The notes: generated by a model from the letters alone, not told the origin. Positions 26,771 to 37,382 are shown, counted from the stretch's first letter. The stretch is DNA of 64,000 nt from Flavobacteriaceae bacterium F08102 (GCA_023015935.1 JALKAY010000001.1:248874-312873), one strand, 5' to 3'. Translations and numbers: made by a program.

Positions 26771-27580
26771 ATGAATAAGGATACCCTCATCACTCAAATA
26801 AAGAAAAAAAAGTCTTTTTTATGCATTGGTCTCGATGTCGATTTGGCGAAAATTCCACCCCATCTACTAGCCGAGGAAGATCCAATTTTTGCCTTCAATA
26901 AAGCCATCATTGAGGCTACACATGACTTGACTGTTGCATACAAACCAAATATTGCTTTTTATGAAGCATACGGAATCAAAGGCTGGCAAGCATTAGATAA
27001 AACGATCAAGTACCTCAATTCAAATTACCCAGAGATATTCACCATTGCAGATGCCAAACGCGGTGATATTGGCAATACTTCTACACGATATGCTAAAGCT
27101 TTTTTTGAAGATTTAGCCTTTGATTCAATTACTGTTGCCCCCTATATGGGTAAAGATTCAGTAGAACCGTTTTTAGCATTTAAAGATAAATTCACCATTC
27201 TTTTAGCCTTGACGTCAAATGTTGGCGGGTTAGATTTTCAACCCCTAAAAATAGGAGAAACTCCACTCTATCAAAACGTATTAGAAACCTCAAAAACATG
27301 GACCAATGCAGAACAACTAATGTATGTCGTTGGAGCCACCCGACCTGAATATTTCAAAGCTATACGTAAAATTGTACCCGATCATTTTTTATTAGTCCCT
27401 GGGATTGGTGCACAAGGCGGAAGTCTGGAAGAGGTTTGTAAACACGGAATAAACAAAGATATTGGCTTACTTATAAACTCTTCGCGAAGCATAATTTATG
27501 CTTCAACAGAAAAAGATTTCGCTGAAAAATCACGTCATGAAGCTCAAAAATTAAAGCAACAAATGCAGGCATATTTTTAA
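26771..27580 (+). CDS. pyrF: Orotidine 5'-phosphate decarboxylase
   Basis: Last step of UMP synthesis: decarboxylates OMP. 269 residues, matching the longer type 2 family rather than the 230-residue type 1. Motifs: [13 protein letters not shown] near 17-29, the catalytic [14 protein letters not shown] near 91-104 (Asp-x-Lys-x2-Asp), [10 protein letters not shown] near 151, and [10 protein letters not shown] near 213-222 with the family's phosphate-binding glycines. An independent gene with its own -7 box. It converges on the next gene with almost no gap. Confidence 0.96.
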   Translation: MNKDTLITQIKKKKSFLCIGLDVDLAKIPPHLLAEEDPIFAFNKAIIEATHDLTVAYKPNIAFYEAYGIKGWQALDKTIKYLNSNYPEIFTIADAKRGDIGNTSTRYAKAFFEDLAFDSITVAPYMGKDSVEPFLAFKDKFTILLALTSNVGGLDFQPLKIGETPLYQNVLETSKTWTNAEQLMYVVGATRPEYFKAIRKIVPDHFLLVPGIGAQGGSLEEVCKHGINKDIGLLINSSRSIIYASTEKDFAEKSRHEAQKLKQQMQAYF

Positions 27581-27581
27581 C

Positions 27582-28115
27582 CTATCTATTAAAATTTAGC
27601 ACAGACTTTATATACTGAGCCATAGCAGTCATTTGCGCATTTCCTTTCATTTTTCCGAACTGCCCAAAAACGTAGAACGCTATCCACAAAACGCAAATTA
27701 CCAAACAAATTAACAGACTTGATACGTATGCTTTCCCCAACGTGTATTGTGAATAACCAAGTACACCAAAAACAGCAAAGACGATAGCCATCGCAAAATG
27801 AATCATCATAAAAAATGTCCACAATTGAGGTTTTGGGCCAAACAAGCCTTTTACCATTGTCTTTTTACCTGCCTCTATGAGTTCTAATTGCAATTGAGGT
27901 GACCAAAAATGGGCATCACTTTCTAGCACATCAATAACAATATGATTATCAATAATTTTCACCCTAAAGCCCGCTTTATTTTGATCAACATCCTGTTCAA
28001 ACTTCGTTTTAACCCTTGATACATCCGCATCAACAAGTATCTTAAACCTCGGCTTGAGCCATATCTTATTTCCTAATGTTGAAGGTGTTAACGTTTCCAT
28101 AATAAGTCCATCCAT
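27582..28115 (-). CDS. Uncharacterised protein with two C-terminal membrane helices
   Basis: 177 residues. The first about 95 are soluble and fairly charged (FKILVDADVSRVKTKFEQD, HIVIDVLESDAHFWSPQLQLEL). Two membrane segments follow at about 97-120 (WTFFMMIHFAMAIVFAVFGVLG) and 130-155 (AYVSSLLICLVICVLWIAFYVFG), ending in a short basic tail. I do not recognise a named family. It converges with pyrF, one base after its stop, and is divergent from der, so no operon partner. An alternative start is the ATG at 28100 (METLTPSTLG). Confidence 0.7.
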   Translation of the reverse strand: MDGLIMETLTPSTLGNKIWLKPRFKILVDADVSRVKTKFEQDVDQNKAGFRVKIIDNHIVIDVLESDAHFWSPQLQLELIEAGKKTMVKGLFGPKPQLWTFFMMIHFAMAIVFAVFGVLGYSQYTLGKAYVSSLLICLVICVLWIAFYVFGQFGKMKGNAQMTAMAQYIKSVLNFNR

Positions 28116-28247
28116 TAAAGGTACTATTTTTAAGAAAAAAATACAAGCACTGCACTTTCTTTATAAAAAAATGTCAACTACTATTTTTCCTGATATTTCA
28201 CTCAATTTAATCCATTTTTTTTTAACGGATAACTCAATTTGAATACT

Positions 28248-28255
28248 TATCTTTG
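28248..28255 (+). promoter_or_regulatory. -7 promoter box of der
   Basis: TATCTTTG, an exact TAnnTTTG match, 16 bp before the der ATG. Confidence 0.5.
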
Positions 28256-28271
28256 CCCTCAATAAAACGTT

Positions 28272-29576
28272 ATGGGAAATATAGTTGCCATTGTAGGAAG
28301 ACCAAACGTTGGAAAATCGACTTTTTTCAATCGATTAATCCAACGAAGAGAAGCTATTGTTGACGCAGTCAGCGGGGTTACTCGCGATCGTCATTATGGC
28401 AAATGCGAATGGAATGGAAAAGAGTTTTCCTTAATTGATACAGGTGGATATGTACTTGGGTCAGATGATGTTTTTGAAGCTGAAATTGATAAACAAGTTG
28501 AACTGGCTATCGAAGAAGCAGATGCAATCATTTTCATGGTTGATGTCAACACAGGCATAACAGGCATGGATGAAGATGTAGCCAAGTTATTGCGACGTGT
28601 AAAAAAACCCGTTTTTTTAGTCGTCAATAAAGTTGACAACAGTAAACGCCATGAAGATGCTATTGAGTTTTACAACTTAGGTTTAGGCGACTACTATACC
28701 ATCGCTAGTATTAACGGTAGTGGTACAGGAGATTTATTAGACGCAGTAGTAAAAGTACTCCCAGAAAAGGAAGAAGAAATAGCGAATGACTTACCACGAT
28801 TTGCCGTCGTTGGTAGACCAAATGCTGGAAAGTCGTCATTTATTAATGCCTTAATTGGAGAAGAAAGATATATCGTGACCGATATCGCAGGTACCACACG
28901 CGATGCTATCGACACCACCTATAATCGTTTTGGTTTTGAATTTAATTTGGTAGATACTGCCGGAATTCGCAAAAAGAGCAAGGTCAAAGAAGATCTAGAA
29001 TTTTATGCTGTTATGCGCTCGGTACGCGCTATTGAATACTGTGATGTTGCCATATTAGTGATTGATGCAACCCGTGGCTTTGAAGGACAAGATCAAAATA
29101 TTTTTTGGTTGAGTGTAAACAACAAGAAAGGAGTTGTCATCCTAGTCAATAAATGGGACTTAGTTGAAAAGGAGACTAAAACCGTTAAGGAATATGAAGC
29201 AACCATTCGAAAAGAGTTAGAACCGTTCACCGATGTACCCATCGTCTTTATTTCTACCATCACAAAACAGCGAATTTTCAAAGCCATTGAAACCGCTGTT
29301 AATGTCTATGAAAATCGCACGAAAAAAATCCCAACTAGTAAATTAAACGAAGTAATGTTGGAGATAATCAAGCAAAATCCGCCTCCGGCGTATAAAGGAA
29401 AATTTGTGAAAATAAAATTTTGTACTCAACTCCCAACGCCAACACCCCAATTCGCCTTTTTCTGTAACTTACCACAATATGTAAAAGATGGCTACAAACG
29501 TTATTTAGAAAATAAAATGCGAGAAATTTTTGATTTTCACGGGGTTCCAATAATTATTTATTTCCGAAAAAAATAG
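28272..29576 (+). CDS. der: Ribosome assembly GTPase Der (EngA)
   Basis: Essential GTPase with two tandem G domains, needed for 50S subunit maturation. 434 residues, normal length. First domain: G1 GRPNVGKST at 8-16, DTGG, NKVD near 117-120. Second: G1 GRPNAGKSS near 179-187, DTAG near 227, NKWD near 292. The C-terminal KH-like domain ends with [12 protein letters not shown]. Both G1 loops are intact. Single-gene transcript with its own -7 box and TAG stop. Confidence 0.98.
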   Translation: MGNIVAIVGRPNVGKSTFFNRLIQRREAIVDAVSGVTRDRHYGKCEWNGKEFSLIDTGGYVLGSDDVFEAEIDKQVELAIEEADAIIFMVDVNTGITGMDEDVAKLLRRVKKPVFLVVNKVDNSKRHEDAIEFYNLGLGDYYTIASINGSGTGDLLDAVVKVLPEKEEEIANDLPRFAVVGRPNAGKSSFINALIGEERYIVTDIAGTTRDAIDTTYNRFGFEFNLVDTAGIRKKSKVKEDLEFYAVMRSVRAIEYCDVAILVIDATRGFEGQDQNIFWLSVNNKKGVVILVNKWDLVEKETKTVKEYEATIRKELEPFTDVPIVFISTITKQRIFKAIETAVNVYENRTKKIPTSKLNEVMLEIIKQNPPPAYKGKFVKIKFCTQLPTPTPQFAFFCNLPQYVKDGYKRYLENKMREIFDFHGVPIIIYFRKK

Positions 29577-29698
29577 CACAACAAAATCCTGCTAATTCAA
29601 GCCCCTTCTTCTGTTTCTTTTTTAACAAAAGTTTAGCAGTCATCCATGACGCATAACTATTCGTTTAGTTAATTTCGTTTCCTAATCCACCTTTTTAT

Positions 29699-32491
29699 AT
29701 GAAAAATTTGCTCTACTGCTTTTTTTTGTTTTCAACCTATATGCTATCTGCGCAAAAAAAATATACATCCTTTGAAATTAAAGGTCGACTTGTCGCTAAA
29801 AGTGATCAAAGTCCGATAGAGTCTGCAACTGTTTTTGTACAGCGCGTAAAAGACAGCAGTTTAGTGAGCTACACCATCTCTGATAAAAAAGGAGCTTTTG
29901 TTTTAGAAGGTAAGATCGCCGACGAACAACTTCGATTAGTTATTTCGTATGTAGGAACCCAGTCCTATTCTAAAATAATTGATCTTGAAGCGCAACCAAT
30001 AGATTTAAAAACCATTGTAATTGATGATGAAACAAATGTATTAGATGAAGTTGTTCTTTTAGCCGACACTCCCGTACGGATTAAAAAAGATACGATAGAA
30101 TTTACCCTCGACTTTTTTAAAACCAGAAAAGATGCCTCCGTAGAAGATGCCTTAAAATTACTTCCAGGAGTTGAAATTGACATGGAAGGCAATATTACCA
30201 TCAATGGAAAACCAGTAAGTGAAGTGCTCGTCAACGGAAAGCCATTTTTTGGAAATGACCCAACCATTGCTACGAGAAACCTAACCAAAGAAATCATAGA
30301 TAAAGTTCAAATAGTTGACACCAAAACTAAATCGGAAGCATTTACTGGAGACGAAGGGGATCTTACCTCAAAAAGTATCAATCTTACCATAAAAAAAGAT
30401 GAAAATAAAGGAGCATTTGGTCATGTCAGGGCCGGAGGTGGTACCGACGCACGTTATGAGCTGTCAGGAATGATAAATTACTTTAACGAGGACTTACAAT
30501 TAGGCGTCCTAGGAGGACGAAATAATATTAATAGGTCTGGATTTAACTCAGGAAGTATCATATTCCCACCAGGTAGTTTATTCGGTGGTGGTGGAGCTGT
30601 GATGTCAGTGAGTTCAGTCTCCTATGGTAGCGGAGGATTCGGGGGAGGCGGAATTAGCACAGACACGAACGGAGGGTTTAATTTCGGGAATGACTACGGA
30701 AAAAACACAGAAGTTTCTGCCAATTATTTTTACGCTAATACATCAACAGAAAACAGTTCTAAAACTTCACGAGAAAACACCTTACCAGATAGAAATTATT
30801 TTACAAATTCTACTTCATCTAGTATAAGGGATTATGACAGTCACAGAGTAAATGCATCCGTACAATTCAAAATTGACTCTACTTGGTTATTTAATTACAG
30901 ACCTAACATTTCTTATAAGTCTAGTAGAAGCAGCAGTGAACAAAGTTCGAATGCCTTAGACGATGCACAGGTATTGACCAATGAATCTACCACGAACTCC
31001 TTTTCAAATGGGAATGATAAAAGTTTTAGTAACGGACTTAGTCTAACCAAAAAATTTGGCTCAAAGGGAGCTTATGTTCGCGTAAATTGGAATAATACTA
31101 TTACAAAGTCAGCACAAGAAACCTATAGTAAATCGCTCTCTGAAATATATGGAGACGATCCACAAACCATTTCTAGAGATCAATTTTTAGTAGAGGATAG
31201 AACGAGTAATCATCACACTATATCGTTTGGATATCGCGTTCCTCTTTACGCCAAAAAGCTTTTTTTAGATGTAAATCTCGATCAAAACTACAATACCACC
31301 GAAAGCAAGCGGAGTACTTATGATTTAAACGATGACGTGTATGACGACTTCAACCTTGCCTTAAGTACCGATTTTAATAATTACGAACGCAATATTTCAC
31401 CTCAAATTGGAATGACCTATCGAGACAAAAAAATCACCGCAAGTTTTGGTGCTGGTTATCGATTCCAACGTCAGTCAAATAGAGATGGTTTACGTCCAGA
31501 ATTTGACATAGAACGCGATTTTGAACTACCCGATTTTGCTGCTCAATTCATGTATCGACCCACGATGCAATCGATGATAAGAGTAGGATATAACTTAAGT
31601 AATCGCGCACCATCCCTTAGCCAACTTCGCCCCTTTGAAAATACAGATGATCCATTAAACACCATTGTGGGTAATCCAAATTTAACCTTTACCACCAACC
31701 ACGGTTTGAGTTTTAACTATTCAAATTATAAAATGGCCAATAAAGGTTCCATCAATCTTCATGGATCTGTGAATATCCCTAAAAACAATGTAATTGCTAA
31801 AACAATTATTGATGAAAATTTTGTGAGAAGAACGGAATATGAAAATGTCAATGGAAACCAAAGTTATAATGTAGGAATGAGCTACAACAGATCTATAAAA
31901 ATTGACACCGTTCAAAGTGTAACAGTGGGACTTAATGTAGGTTCAAACTTCGGTCAATCCGTTAATTTTAGCAATGGAATTAAATACAATGCCAACAACG
32001 TTTCTTTAAGTCCTGGCGTAACTTTATACTATAATATAAAAGAATTTCTAATCGTAAATTCCTCCTATAAATTCAATCTAAATCGCAATAAAATTAATCT
32101 TGAGGACTTTGAGGATCGTGAATTCTTTTCCCATAACCTCAATATGACCACAATTGTTCATGTAACAAATAAACTATCGTTTGAAAGTGATTTAAATTTT
32201 AATTACAACCCTGAGGTTGCTCCTGGATTTCAAAAAGCCTCATGGGCTTGGAATGGATCTGTTTCCTACCGTGTTTTAAAAGACAAGGGAGCTATATCCC
32301 TAAAAGCCTTCGACATTTTGAATCAGCGAACTAACGCCAGACGTATTGCCACCGAAAATTACATTCAAGATTCGGAAAGTACAATGCTACAACAATATTT
32401 TATGCTCGGTTTTAGATGGAATTTCAATACGTTAGGCACCAGAACTAGGATGGGTCCGCCTCCGCCTCCGCCTGGAATAAGCGTTCTATAA
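29699..32491 (+). CDS. TonB-receptor-like outer membrane beta-barrel protein (copy 1)
   Basis: 930 residues. Signal peptide to about 19 (YMLSAQ). A CarboxypepD-like domain follows at about 25-110 (FEIKGRLVAKSDQSPIESAT), then a plug-like region at about 130-215 (VEDALKLLPGVEIDMEGNIT, VNGKPFFGNDPTIATRNLTK), then a large barrel of the OMP_b-brl_3 type, rich in Asn, Ser and aromatic residues. A Gly-rich segment sits near 300-320. The C-terminus ends in a run of six prolines and GISVL. No STN domain or clear TonB box. The paralogue follows after 87 bp, so they arose by tandem duplication. The cargo is unknown; members near iron or metal genes exist in the phylum, but nothing here points to a substrate. 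Confidence 0.88.
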   Translation: MKNLLYCFFLFSTYMLSAQKKYTSFEIKGRLVAKSDQSPIESATVFVQRVKDSSLVSYTISDKKGAFVLEGKIADEQLRLVISYVGTQSYSKIIDLEAQPIDLKTIVIDDETNVLDEVVLLADTPVRIKKDTIEFTLDFFKTRKDASVEDALKLLPGVEIDMEGNITINGKPVSEVLVNGKPFFGNDPTIATRNLTKEIIDKVQIVDTKTKSEAFTGDEGDLTSKSINLTIKKDENKGAFGHVRAGGGTDARYELSGMINYFNEDLQLGVLGGRNNINRSGFNSGSIIFPPGSLFGGGGAVMSVSSVSYGSGGFGGGGISTDTNGGFNFGNDYGKNTEVSANYFYANTSTENSSKTSRENTLPDRNYFTNSTSSSIRDYDSHRVNASVQFKIDSTWLFNYRPNISYKSSRSSSEQSSNALDDAQVLTNESTTNSFSNGNDKSFSNGLSLTKKFGSKGAYVRVNWNNTITKSAQETYSKSLSEIYGDDPQTISRDQFLVEDRTSNHHTISFGYRVPLYAKKLFLDVNLDQNYNTTESKRSTYDLNDDVYDDFNLALSTDFNNYERNISPQIGMTYRDKKITASFGAGYRFQRQSNRDGLRPEFDIERDFELPDFAAQFMYRPTMQSMIRVGYNLSNRAPSLSQLRPFENTDDPLNTIVGNPNLTFTTNHGLSFNYSNYKMANKGSINLHGSVNIPKNNVIAKTIIDENFVRRTEYENVNGNQSYNVGMSYNRSIKIDTVQSVTVGLNVGSNFGQSVNFSNGIKYNANNVSLSPGVTLYYNIKEFLIVNSSYKFNLNRNKINLEDFEDREFFSHNLNMTTIVHVTNKLSFESDLNFNYNPEVAPGFQKASWAWNGSVSYRVLKDKGAISLKAFDILNQRTNARRIATENYIQDSESTMLQQYFMLGFRWNFNTLGTRTRMGPPPPPPGISVL

Positions 32492-32578
32492 ATCCAGTAT
32501 TAACAAAACTTTATGTTCAGCGATTTATAAAATTATACGTCATTTAGTTTCTTTGCAAAACCCAATAAACCCATTTAC

Positions 32579-35353
32579 ATGAAATATTTTACCCTCTTTT
32601 TTTGCTTGTTGATGGCTAGCAATGCGTTTGCCCAAAAAACAACTGCCTTTGAAATTTCAGGAAAACTCATCGTAAAAAGTGATCAAACACCGGTAGAAAA
32701 TGCAACCGTGTACGTTGAACGTGTAAAAGATAGCTCACTAGTAACCTACACGATTACAGATCAAGAAGGTAACTTTACCTTAGAGGGAAAAACCACCGAT
32801 AATTCATTGCGGTTCTACGCTTCATACGTTGGGGCCCAAACCTATTCAAAACTTGTTCCTATAGGGGATGGCTTAGTTGATTTAAAAACCATTGTTATGG
32901 ATGATGAATCGAGTCTCCTAAATGAAGTAGTGGTTATCTCTAGATCTCCTATTCGTGTAAAACAAGACACGTTAGAATTCAATGTTGGTTCATTTAAAAC
33001 TAAAAAAGACGCAAATGTTGAAGATTTATTAAAACGCCTTCCTGGTGTAGAAATTGACCTTAGTGGTAAAATAACAGTCAATGGAAAAGATGTAGACAAG
33101 CTTCTAATCAATGGTAAACCCTTTTTTGGTGATGACCCTACTATTACTACGCGAAATATCACCAAAGACATGATTGAAAAGGTACAGATTATGGACACTA
33201 GGACAAAAGCTGAAGCATTTACTGGCCAAGTTAGTGAATCTGATAATAAAACCATTAACTTAACGATTAGTAAAGATAAAAATAAAGGTGTTTTTGGACG
33301 GGCTTCAGTCGCAGGAGGAACAGATAAACGCTATGAATTAGCAGGTATGGTTAATGTCTTTGACAATGACCAACGATTAAGCATACTTGGAGGTGCCAAT
33401 AATACAAACTCCCCAGGATTTAGCTTTGGAGAACTCGACAAAATGTTTGGAGGTAGTGGTCGTGGTGGTTTTAGTGGAGGAAGTGGGATTACTACGTCAC
33501 AAAATTCAGGAATAAACTATACGGACGACTTTGGTAAAAAAGTGGAAATGCAAGCCGATTATTTTTTCAGTAAAAGCAATTCTTATGATGACAATGCTAC
33601 TGAAAGAGAAAATATACTCCCCGATGATCGCTATTTCACATCAAACAACTCATCTAGAAATAGTGATTCTGAAAGTCATCGAGTCAATATGGAGTTTGAA
33701 ATTAAAATTGACTCTACGTTAATGGTTGATTTTGAGCCCTTTTTCTCTACATCAACAAGTTCTCGTAGCACATCAAGAGATGAAGAATCCAGAGACAGTA
33801 ACCAAATCATTACCAATCAGTCTGAATCAGCATCAACCATCCTAAATGAAGGAAATCGATTTGGGAATAAAATGAGCATTACAAAACGACTTGGGCGAAA
33901 AGGAGGTTTTCTAAGTTTAAGTATCAATCAAGAAATTAACAAAACGACTTCCGACAACTATTTAAATTCACAAACGGAAATATTTGGAGATACACCTGAA
34001 TCGCTCTCAAGAATACAATTCACTGATGGAGAAGAAAAAGCCAATAGATTTTCAACCTTTTTAAAGTTTCGACAACCAATTATGGGGAAAATAATATCTA
34101 TGGACTTTACCTACAACTTCAGAAATGACACACAAGAAGATATTAAAAGCACCTATGATTTTAATAACGGAACGAACAATTATGATCTTTTCAATGAGGC
34201 CTTGAGTACTAACTTTGAAAACAAAAATATCCGAAGTATTCCTGGGCTGCGATTTAATTTTAGAAACAAAAAAATCTCTGCCAATTTAGGGGTAAGTTAT
34301 ATTTTCAGAACCTTAGAAAATATAGATGAATTGAGACCTGAATTCAGCCTAAAAAGAAATTTTGAAGCCGTTGAATCATCTGCACGAATTCGCTATTCTT
34401 TCAATCCGAAAAGCAATTTACAAATACGGTACTCCTTACGTAACGACTCGCCCAGTTTACGACAACTCAACCCATTCGTTAATGTGTCAAACCCCTTAAA
34501 CACCATTGTTGGAAATCCTAATTTAGAACCAACTACATCGCACAATATTCGAGCCAGTTTTAGCAATTTCAACTTTCAGAAAAAATCTGGCTTATATTTC
34601 CAATTTCAGTCTAATTTTGATAAAAATAGTGTTGTTTCCAAAACGGAAATTGATGAAAATTTTGTGCGCAACACGACCTATACAAATGTGGACGGAGCGT
34701 ATAATATTAGCTTAGGGGGCGGATACAACAAGGACTTAAAACTTGATTCTGTTAAAACCTTAAAAGTAGAATTAGGACTGTGGTCTAGCATCAATGAATC
34801 TATCAATTTTAGCAATGGAGAAAAATACAACGCAACGAACAACGCTATTTCACCAAATTTAGGATTAACCTTTTCCTGGAATGATGTTATGGAAATCAGA
34901 CCAAATTATAGAATTTCATTTACTGAAAATAAATTTGACTTACCACAATTTAATTCTAGAAAATTTGCAAGACATACTATTGGAATCATTACCTCAACGA
35001 TGTGGCCTAAACGACTTGAATGGAGAAATGATCTAAATTATAATTACAATCCACAAATTGCGGATGGCTTTCAAAAAAGCACCTGGTTTTGGAATTCTGG
35101 GATTACCTATTCTATTATGAAAGACAATGGATTGATTGGCATTAAAGCCTATGATCTTCTTAATCAGAATAACAATTCAGAACGCTTTGCTACAAATAAT
35201 TACATTCAAGATTCGCAAAGTACCGTATTGCAACGTTATTTTATGTTCAGCTTTAGCTGGAAATTTAACAGCTTAGGAAATGGTGCCGAAATGAACAGAG
35301 ACGGGAGAAGTCGCGGGAGAAGACGTGGTTATCAACACAACTATCGCAGTTAA
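32579..35353 (+). CDS. TonB-receptor-like outer membrane beta-barrel protein (copy 2)
   Basis: 924 residues with the same plan as the gene before it: signal peptide to about 19 (SNAFAQ), CarboxypepD-like domain (FEISGKLIVKSDQTPVENAT), plug-like part (VEDLLKRLPGVEIDLSGKIT, INGKPFFGDDPTITTRNITK), barrel, and a shared block near the end (TNNYIQDSQSTVLQRYFMFS). The two copies are collinear over their full length. The C-termini differ: this copy ends in an Arg-rich tail (RDGRSRGRRRGYQHNYRS). Its TAA stop directly abuts the stop of the converging MBL-fold gene, with no space for a separate terminator. Cargo unknown. Confidence 0.88.
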   Translation: MKYFTLFFCLLMASNAFAQKTTAFEISGKLIVKSDQTPVENATVYVERVKDSSLVTYTITDQEGNFTLEGKTTDNSLRFYASYVGAQTYSKLVPIGDGLVDLKTIVMDDESSLLNEVVVISRSPIRVKQDTLEFNVGSFKTKKDANVEDLLKRLPGVEIDLSGKITVNGKDVDKLLINGKPFFGDDPTITTRNITKDMIEKVQIMDTRTKAEAFTGQVSESDNKTINLTISKDKNKGVFGRASVAGGTDKRYELAGMVNVFDNDQRLSILGGANNTNSPGFSFGELDKMFGGSGRGGFSGGSGITTSQNSGINYTDDFGKKVEMQADYFFSKSNSYDDNATERENILPDDRYFTSNNSSRNSDSESHRVNMEFEIKIDSTLMVDFEPFFSTSTSSRSTSRDEESRDSNQIITNQSESASTILNEGNRFGNKMSITKRLGRKGGFLSLSINQEINKTTSDNYLNSQTEIFGDTPESLSRIQFTDGEEKANRFSTFLKFRQPIMGKIISMDFTYNFRNDTQEDIKSTYDFNNGTNNYDLFNEALSTNFENKNIRSIPGLRFNFRNKKISANLGVSYIFRTLENIDELRPEFSLKRNFEAVESSARIRYSFNPKSNLQIRYSLRNDSPSLRQLNPFVNVSNPLNTIVGNPNLEPTTSHNIRASFSNFNFQKKSGLYFQFQSNFDKNSVVSKTEIDENFVRNTTYTNVDGAYNISLGGGYNKDLKLDSVKTLKVELGLWSSINESINFSNGEKYNATNNAISPNLGLTFSWNDVMEIRPNYRISFTENKFDLPQFNSRKFARHTIGIITSTMWPKRLEWRNDLNYNYNPQIADGFQKSTWFWNSGITYSIMKDNGLIGIKAYDLLNQNNNSERFATNNYIQDSQSTVLQRYFMFSFSWKFNSLGNGAEMNRDGRSRGRRRGYQHNYRS

Positions 35354-36325
35354 TCATTTGTTTAATGAGATGGGTAGATAACTTCCTTGCACGGCAATAT
35401 TAAACCCCTTTGCTTTTACTTCTTGTTGCGCCTTACTATTTTCGATGAGTAGGGGATTGGTATGATTAAAATGTATAAGGTGTATTTTTGCTTTATTTCG
35501 TGAAGACAAATGACTGAACATTTTCATACTTTCTGTAACAAATGGATGCGGGACCAAACTCATGTCACGATCAATTTCTCCATTTTTATAAAAAGTAGCA
35601 TCTAAAAATGCCAAATCTACTTTCGGAATTAATTCTTCAATTGGTGTTTTCCACTTTTCCCACTTATCGATATCAGGAATAAAAAGTATTTTCCTCCTAT
35701 TTACTGTAATAATATAACCAACTGTTTCTGTAAACTCATCACGATGTGGTACTAAAAATGGTTGTACCTTTATGGATTCATTAAGCTGGATTTCCTTTGT
35801 TGTTTGTAATGCCCTCAACTCAATATTCTTCAAGGCAACCAATTGACTCCAGGGTCCGTTAGTTGTTAAATACGATTGCATCCGAGGCATGGCATATACT
35901 GGCATATTTGAAGCATTCATTGCCTCCCGTCCCAACTCCATTAAGCCTGTATAATGTCCGATATGGCCATGGGTTAAAAATATACCATCTGGCAATGATT
36001 TTTTCTTGAGATGCGATGACAACAATCTGATTTGCTCCTTAAAATCAGGACTCGCATCAAAGATCCAACTTTGATTGTGTTTAGGATCAACAATAGCGAT
36101 AGAACTCACAAAGCGGCCTAACGCAGGATGTTCATATACCCGTTTACAACACGCTTTTTGACAATTAATTTGAGGATATCCTGCATCTTGTGCTACACCT
36201 AGTACAACTACATATGGCGTTGTTGGTAAATCTCTAAGAGCCGCTTTATTTTCAGGTGCAACCCCTTCTTTTTTACAGGCAAACATTCCTAGCAAAAAGA
36301 TATTAAGAAAAAGAATAGATTTCAT
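35354..36325 (-). CDS. PqqB-like MBL-fold lipoprotein
   Basis: 323 residues. The N-terminus is a lipoprotein signal (ILFLNIFLLGMFACKKEG; lipid on Cys 17). The rest resembles PqqB and related metallo-beta-lactamase-fold proteins: VVLGVAQDAGYPQINCQKACC near 40-60, SSIAIVDPK, WIFDASPDFKEQI, FLTHGHIGHYTGLMELGREAM near 116-136, PFLVPHRDEFTETVGY near 194, and HLIHFNHTNPLL near 285. The usual metal motif HxHxDH reads HGHIGH, with Gly in place of Asp, as in PqqB-like branches. No pqqA, C, D or E genes are near, so a role in PQQ synthesis is doubtful. It is probably an envelope hydrolase of unknown substrate. Confidence 0.85.
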   Translation of the reverse strand: MKSILFLNIFLLGMFACKKEGVAPENKAALRDLPTTPYVVVLGVAQDAGYPQINCQKACCKRVYEHPALGRFVSSIAIVDPKHNQSWIFDASPDFKEQIRLLSSHLKKKSLPDGIFLTHGHIGHYTGLMELGREAMNASNMPVYAMPRMQSYLTTNGPWSQLVALKNIELRALQTTKEIQLNESIKVQPFLVPHRDEFTETVGYIITVNRRKILFIPDIDKWEKWKTPIEELIPKVDLAFLDATFYKNGEIDRDMSLVPHPFVTESMKMFSHLSSRNKAKIHLIHFNHTNPLLIENSKAQQEVKAKGFNIAVQGSYLPISLNK

Positions 36326-36353
36326 ATAATCTTATTAACCACGTACGTCTTAA

Positions 36354-37169
36354 CTACCAGCCTCCAGAGGCTCCGCCTCCACCAAAACCACCGCCGCCGA
36401 AGCCGCCTCCAAAACCGCCTCCGCCGCTAAAGCCACCGCCAGAACCACTACTTCCAAATCCACCACCTAAGCCACCACGTCCTTGACTACTCAAAATAAT
36501 TGCTTCGAGTAATGATCCAGCCACACCTCTACTTCTACCACCATGATTGCCACCACCTCTATTTCTATTTGCTAAAATAATAAAGAACACAATGATAAAT
36601 ATAAATAGAAAAATAGAAGGAAAGGACGTACTATTTCTTTGGCGTGTTCCTGTATAAGTACCATTTAGAATTTCTATAATCACAGAAGTACCCTTATCTA
36701 ACCCCCTATAATAATCCCCCTGTTTAAAGGCTGGAGTAATCACTTGTTCTATGACTCTTTTCGACAAGGCATCCGTCAAGAGATGTTCAATTCCGTATCC
36801 CGTACGAATAGTGAGTTTACGATCTTCACTAGCGACTAAAATTAAAATTCCATTGTCTTTATCAGCTTGACCAATCCCCCATTTATGTGCCCATTCTGTC
36901 GCAAACATAGCTATATTCTCACCGTTAACCGTAGGTACCGTAACAACAACTATTTGCGTACTTGTTGTGTCACTATAATTCACGAGCTTTTGTTCTAAAC
37001 TTGACTTTTCAACCGCATTTAAAATCTTTGCACCGTCATAAACACTCGTTTGTTTTGTTGGTTTTGGAGGAATATCCATTTGACCATACATAAATGAATG
37101 GCCTACAAATACCAAGAATAGTAAGAAAAATTTAAAATGTTTACGGTAAGAGCTACTCATTGAATACAC
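36354..37169 (-). CDS. TPM-domain protein (YgcG family)
   Basis: 271 residues with a signal peptide (hydrophobic core about 12-24, cleavage near FMYGQ 30). The TPM domain covers about 38-165: PPKPTKQTSVYDGAKILNAV, STQIVVVTVPTVNGENIAMF, KWGIGQADKDNGILILVASEDRKLTIRTGYGIEHLLTD. One membrane helix is at about 183-200 (FPSIFLFIFIIVFFIILA). The last about 60 residues are almost pure Gly with Phe and Ser (GGGGFGGGFGGGGF). TPM domains occur in periplasmic phosphatases and in membrane-associated assembly factors; the bacterial role is unclear. It follows the PqqB-like gene's promoter side with a 28-bp gap, same strand. Confidence 0.93.
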   Translation of the reverse strand: MYSMSSSYRKHFKFFLLFLVFVGHSFMYGQMDIPPKPTKQTSVYDGAKILNAVEKSSLEQKLVNYSDTTSTQIVVVTVPTVNGENIAMFATEWAHKWGIGQADKDNGILILVASEDRKLTIRTGYGIEHLLTDALSKRVIEQVITPAFKQGDYYRGLDKGTSVIIEILNGTYTGTRQRNSTSFPSIFLFIFIIVFFIILANRNRGGGNHGGRSRGVAGSLLEAIILSSQGRGGLGGGFGSSGSGGGFSGGGGFGGGFGGGGFGGGGASGGW

Positions 37170-37382
37170 AACAGATTCTTCAATTTAAATACCCGGCAAG
37201 ATACTAAAAAAGTCCCTTAATCATAAGACTTTGGTCATCAGATTATAAACTTGCTTCGTTATTCAAATGAGATCTATTTAGACCTCAATATCATGTATTA
37301 CCAAAACGATTATGAAAAGAACATTTCTTTAGTTTGTACCCTTTTACATGCATTCAATAAGTTAAAACGTATAGATTAAAAC

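Noticed and set aside
35354-36325. PQQ biosynthesis locus
   Set aside because: Only a PqqB-like protein is present, as a lipoprotein with an altered metal motif; no other pqq gene is nearby.
36357-36480. Gly-rich repeat tract as a separate DNA repeat element
   Set aside because: It is the coding sequence for the Gly-rich tail of the TPM protein, common in this family.
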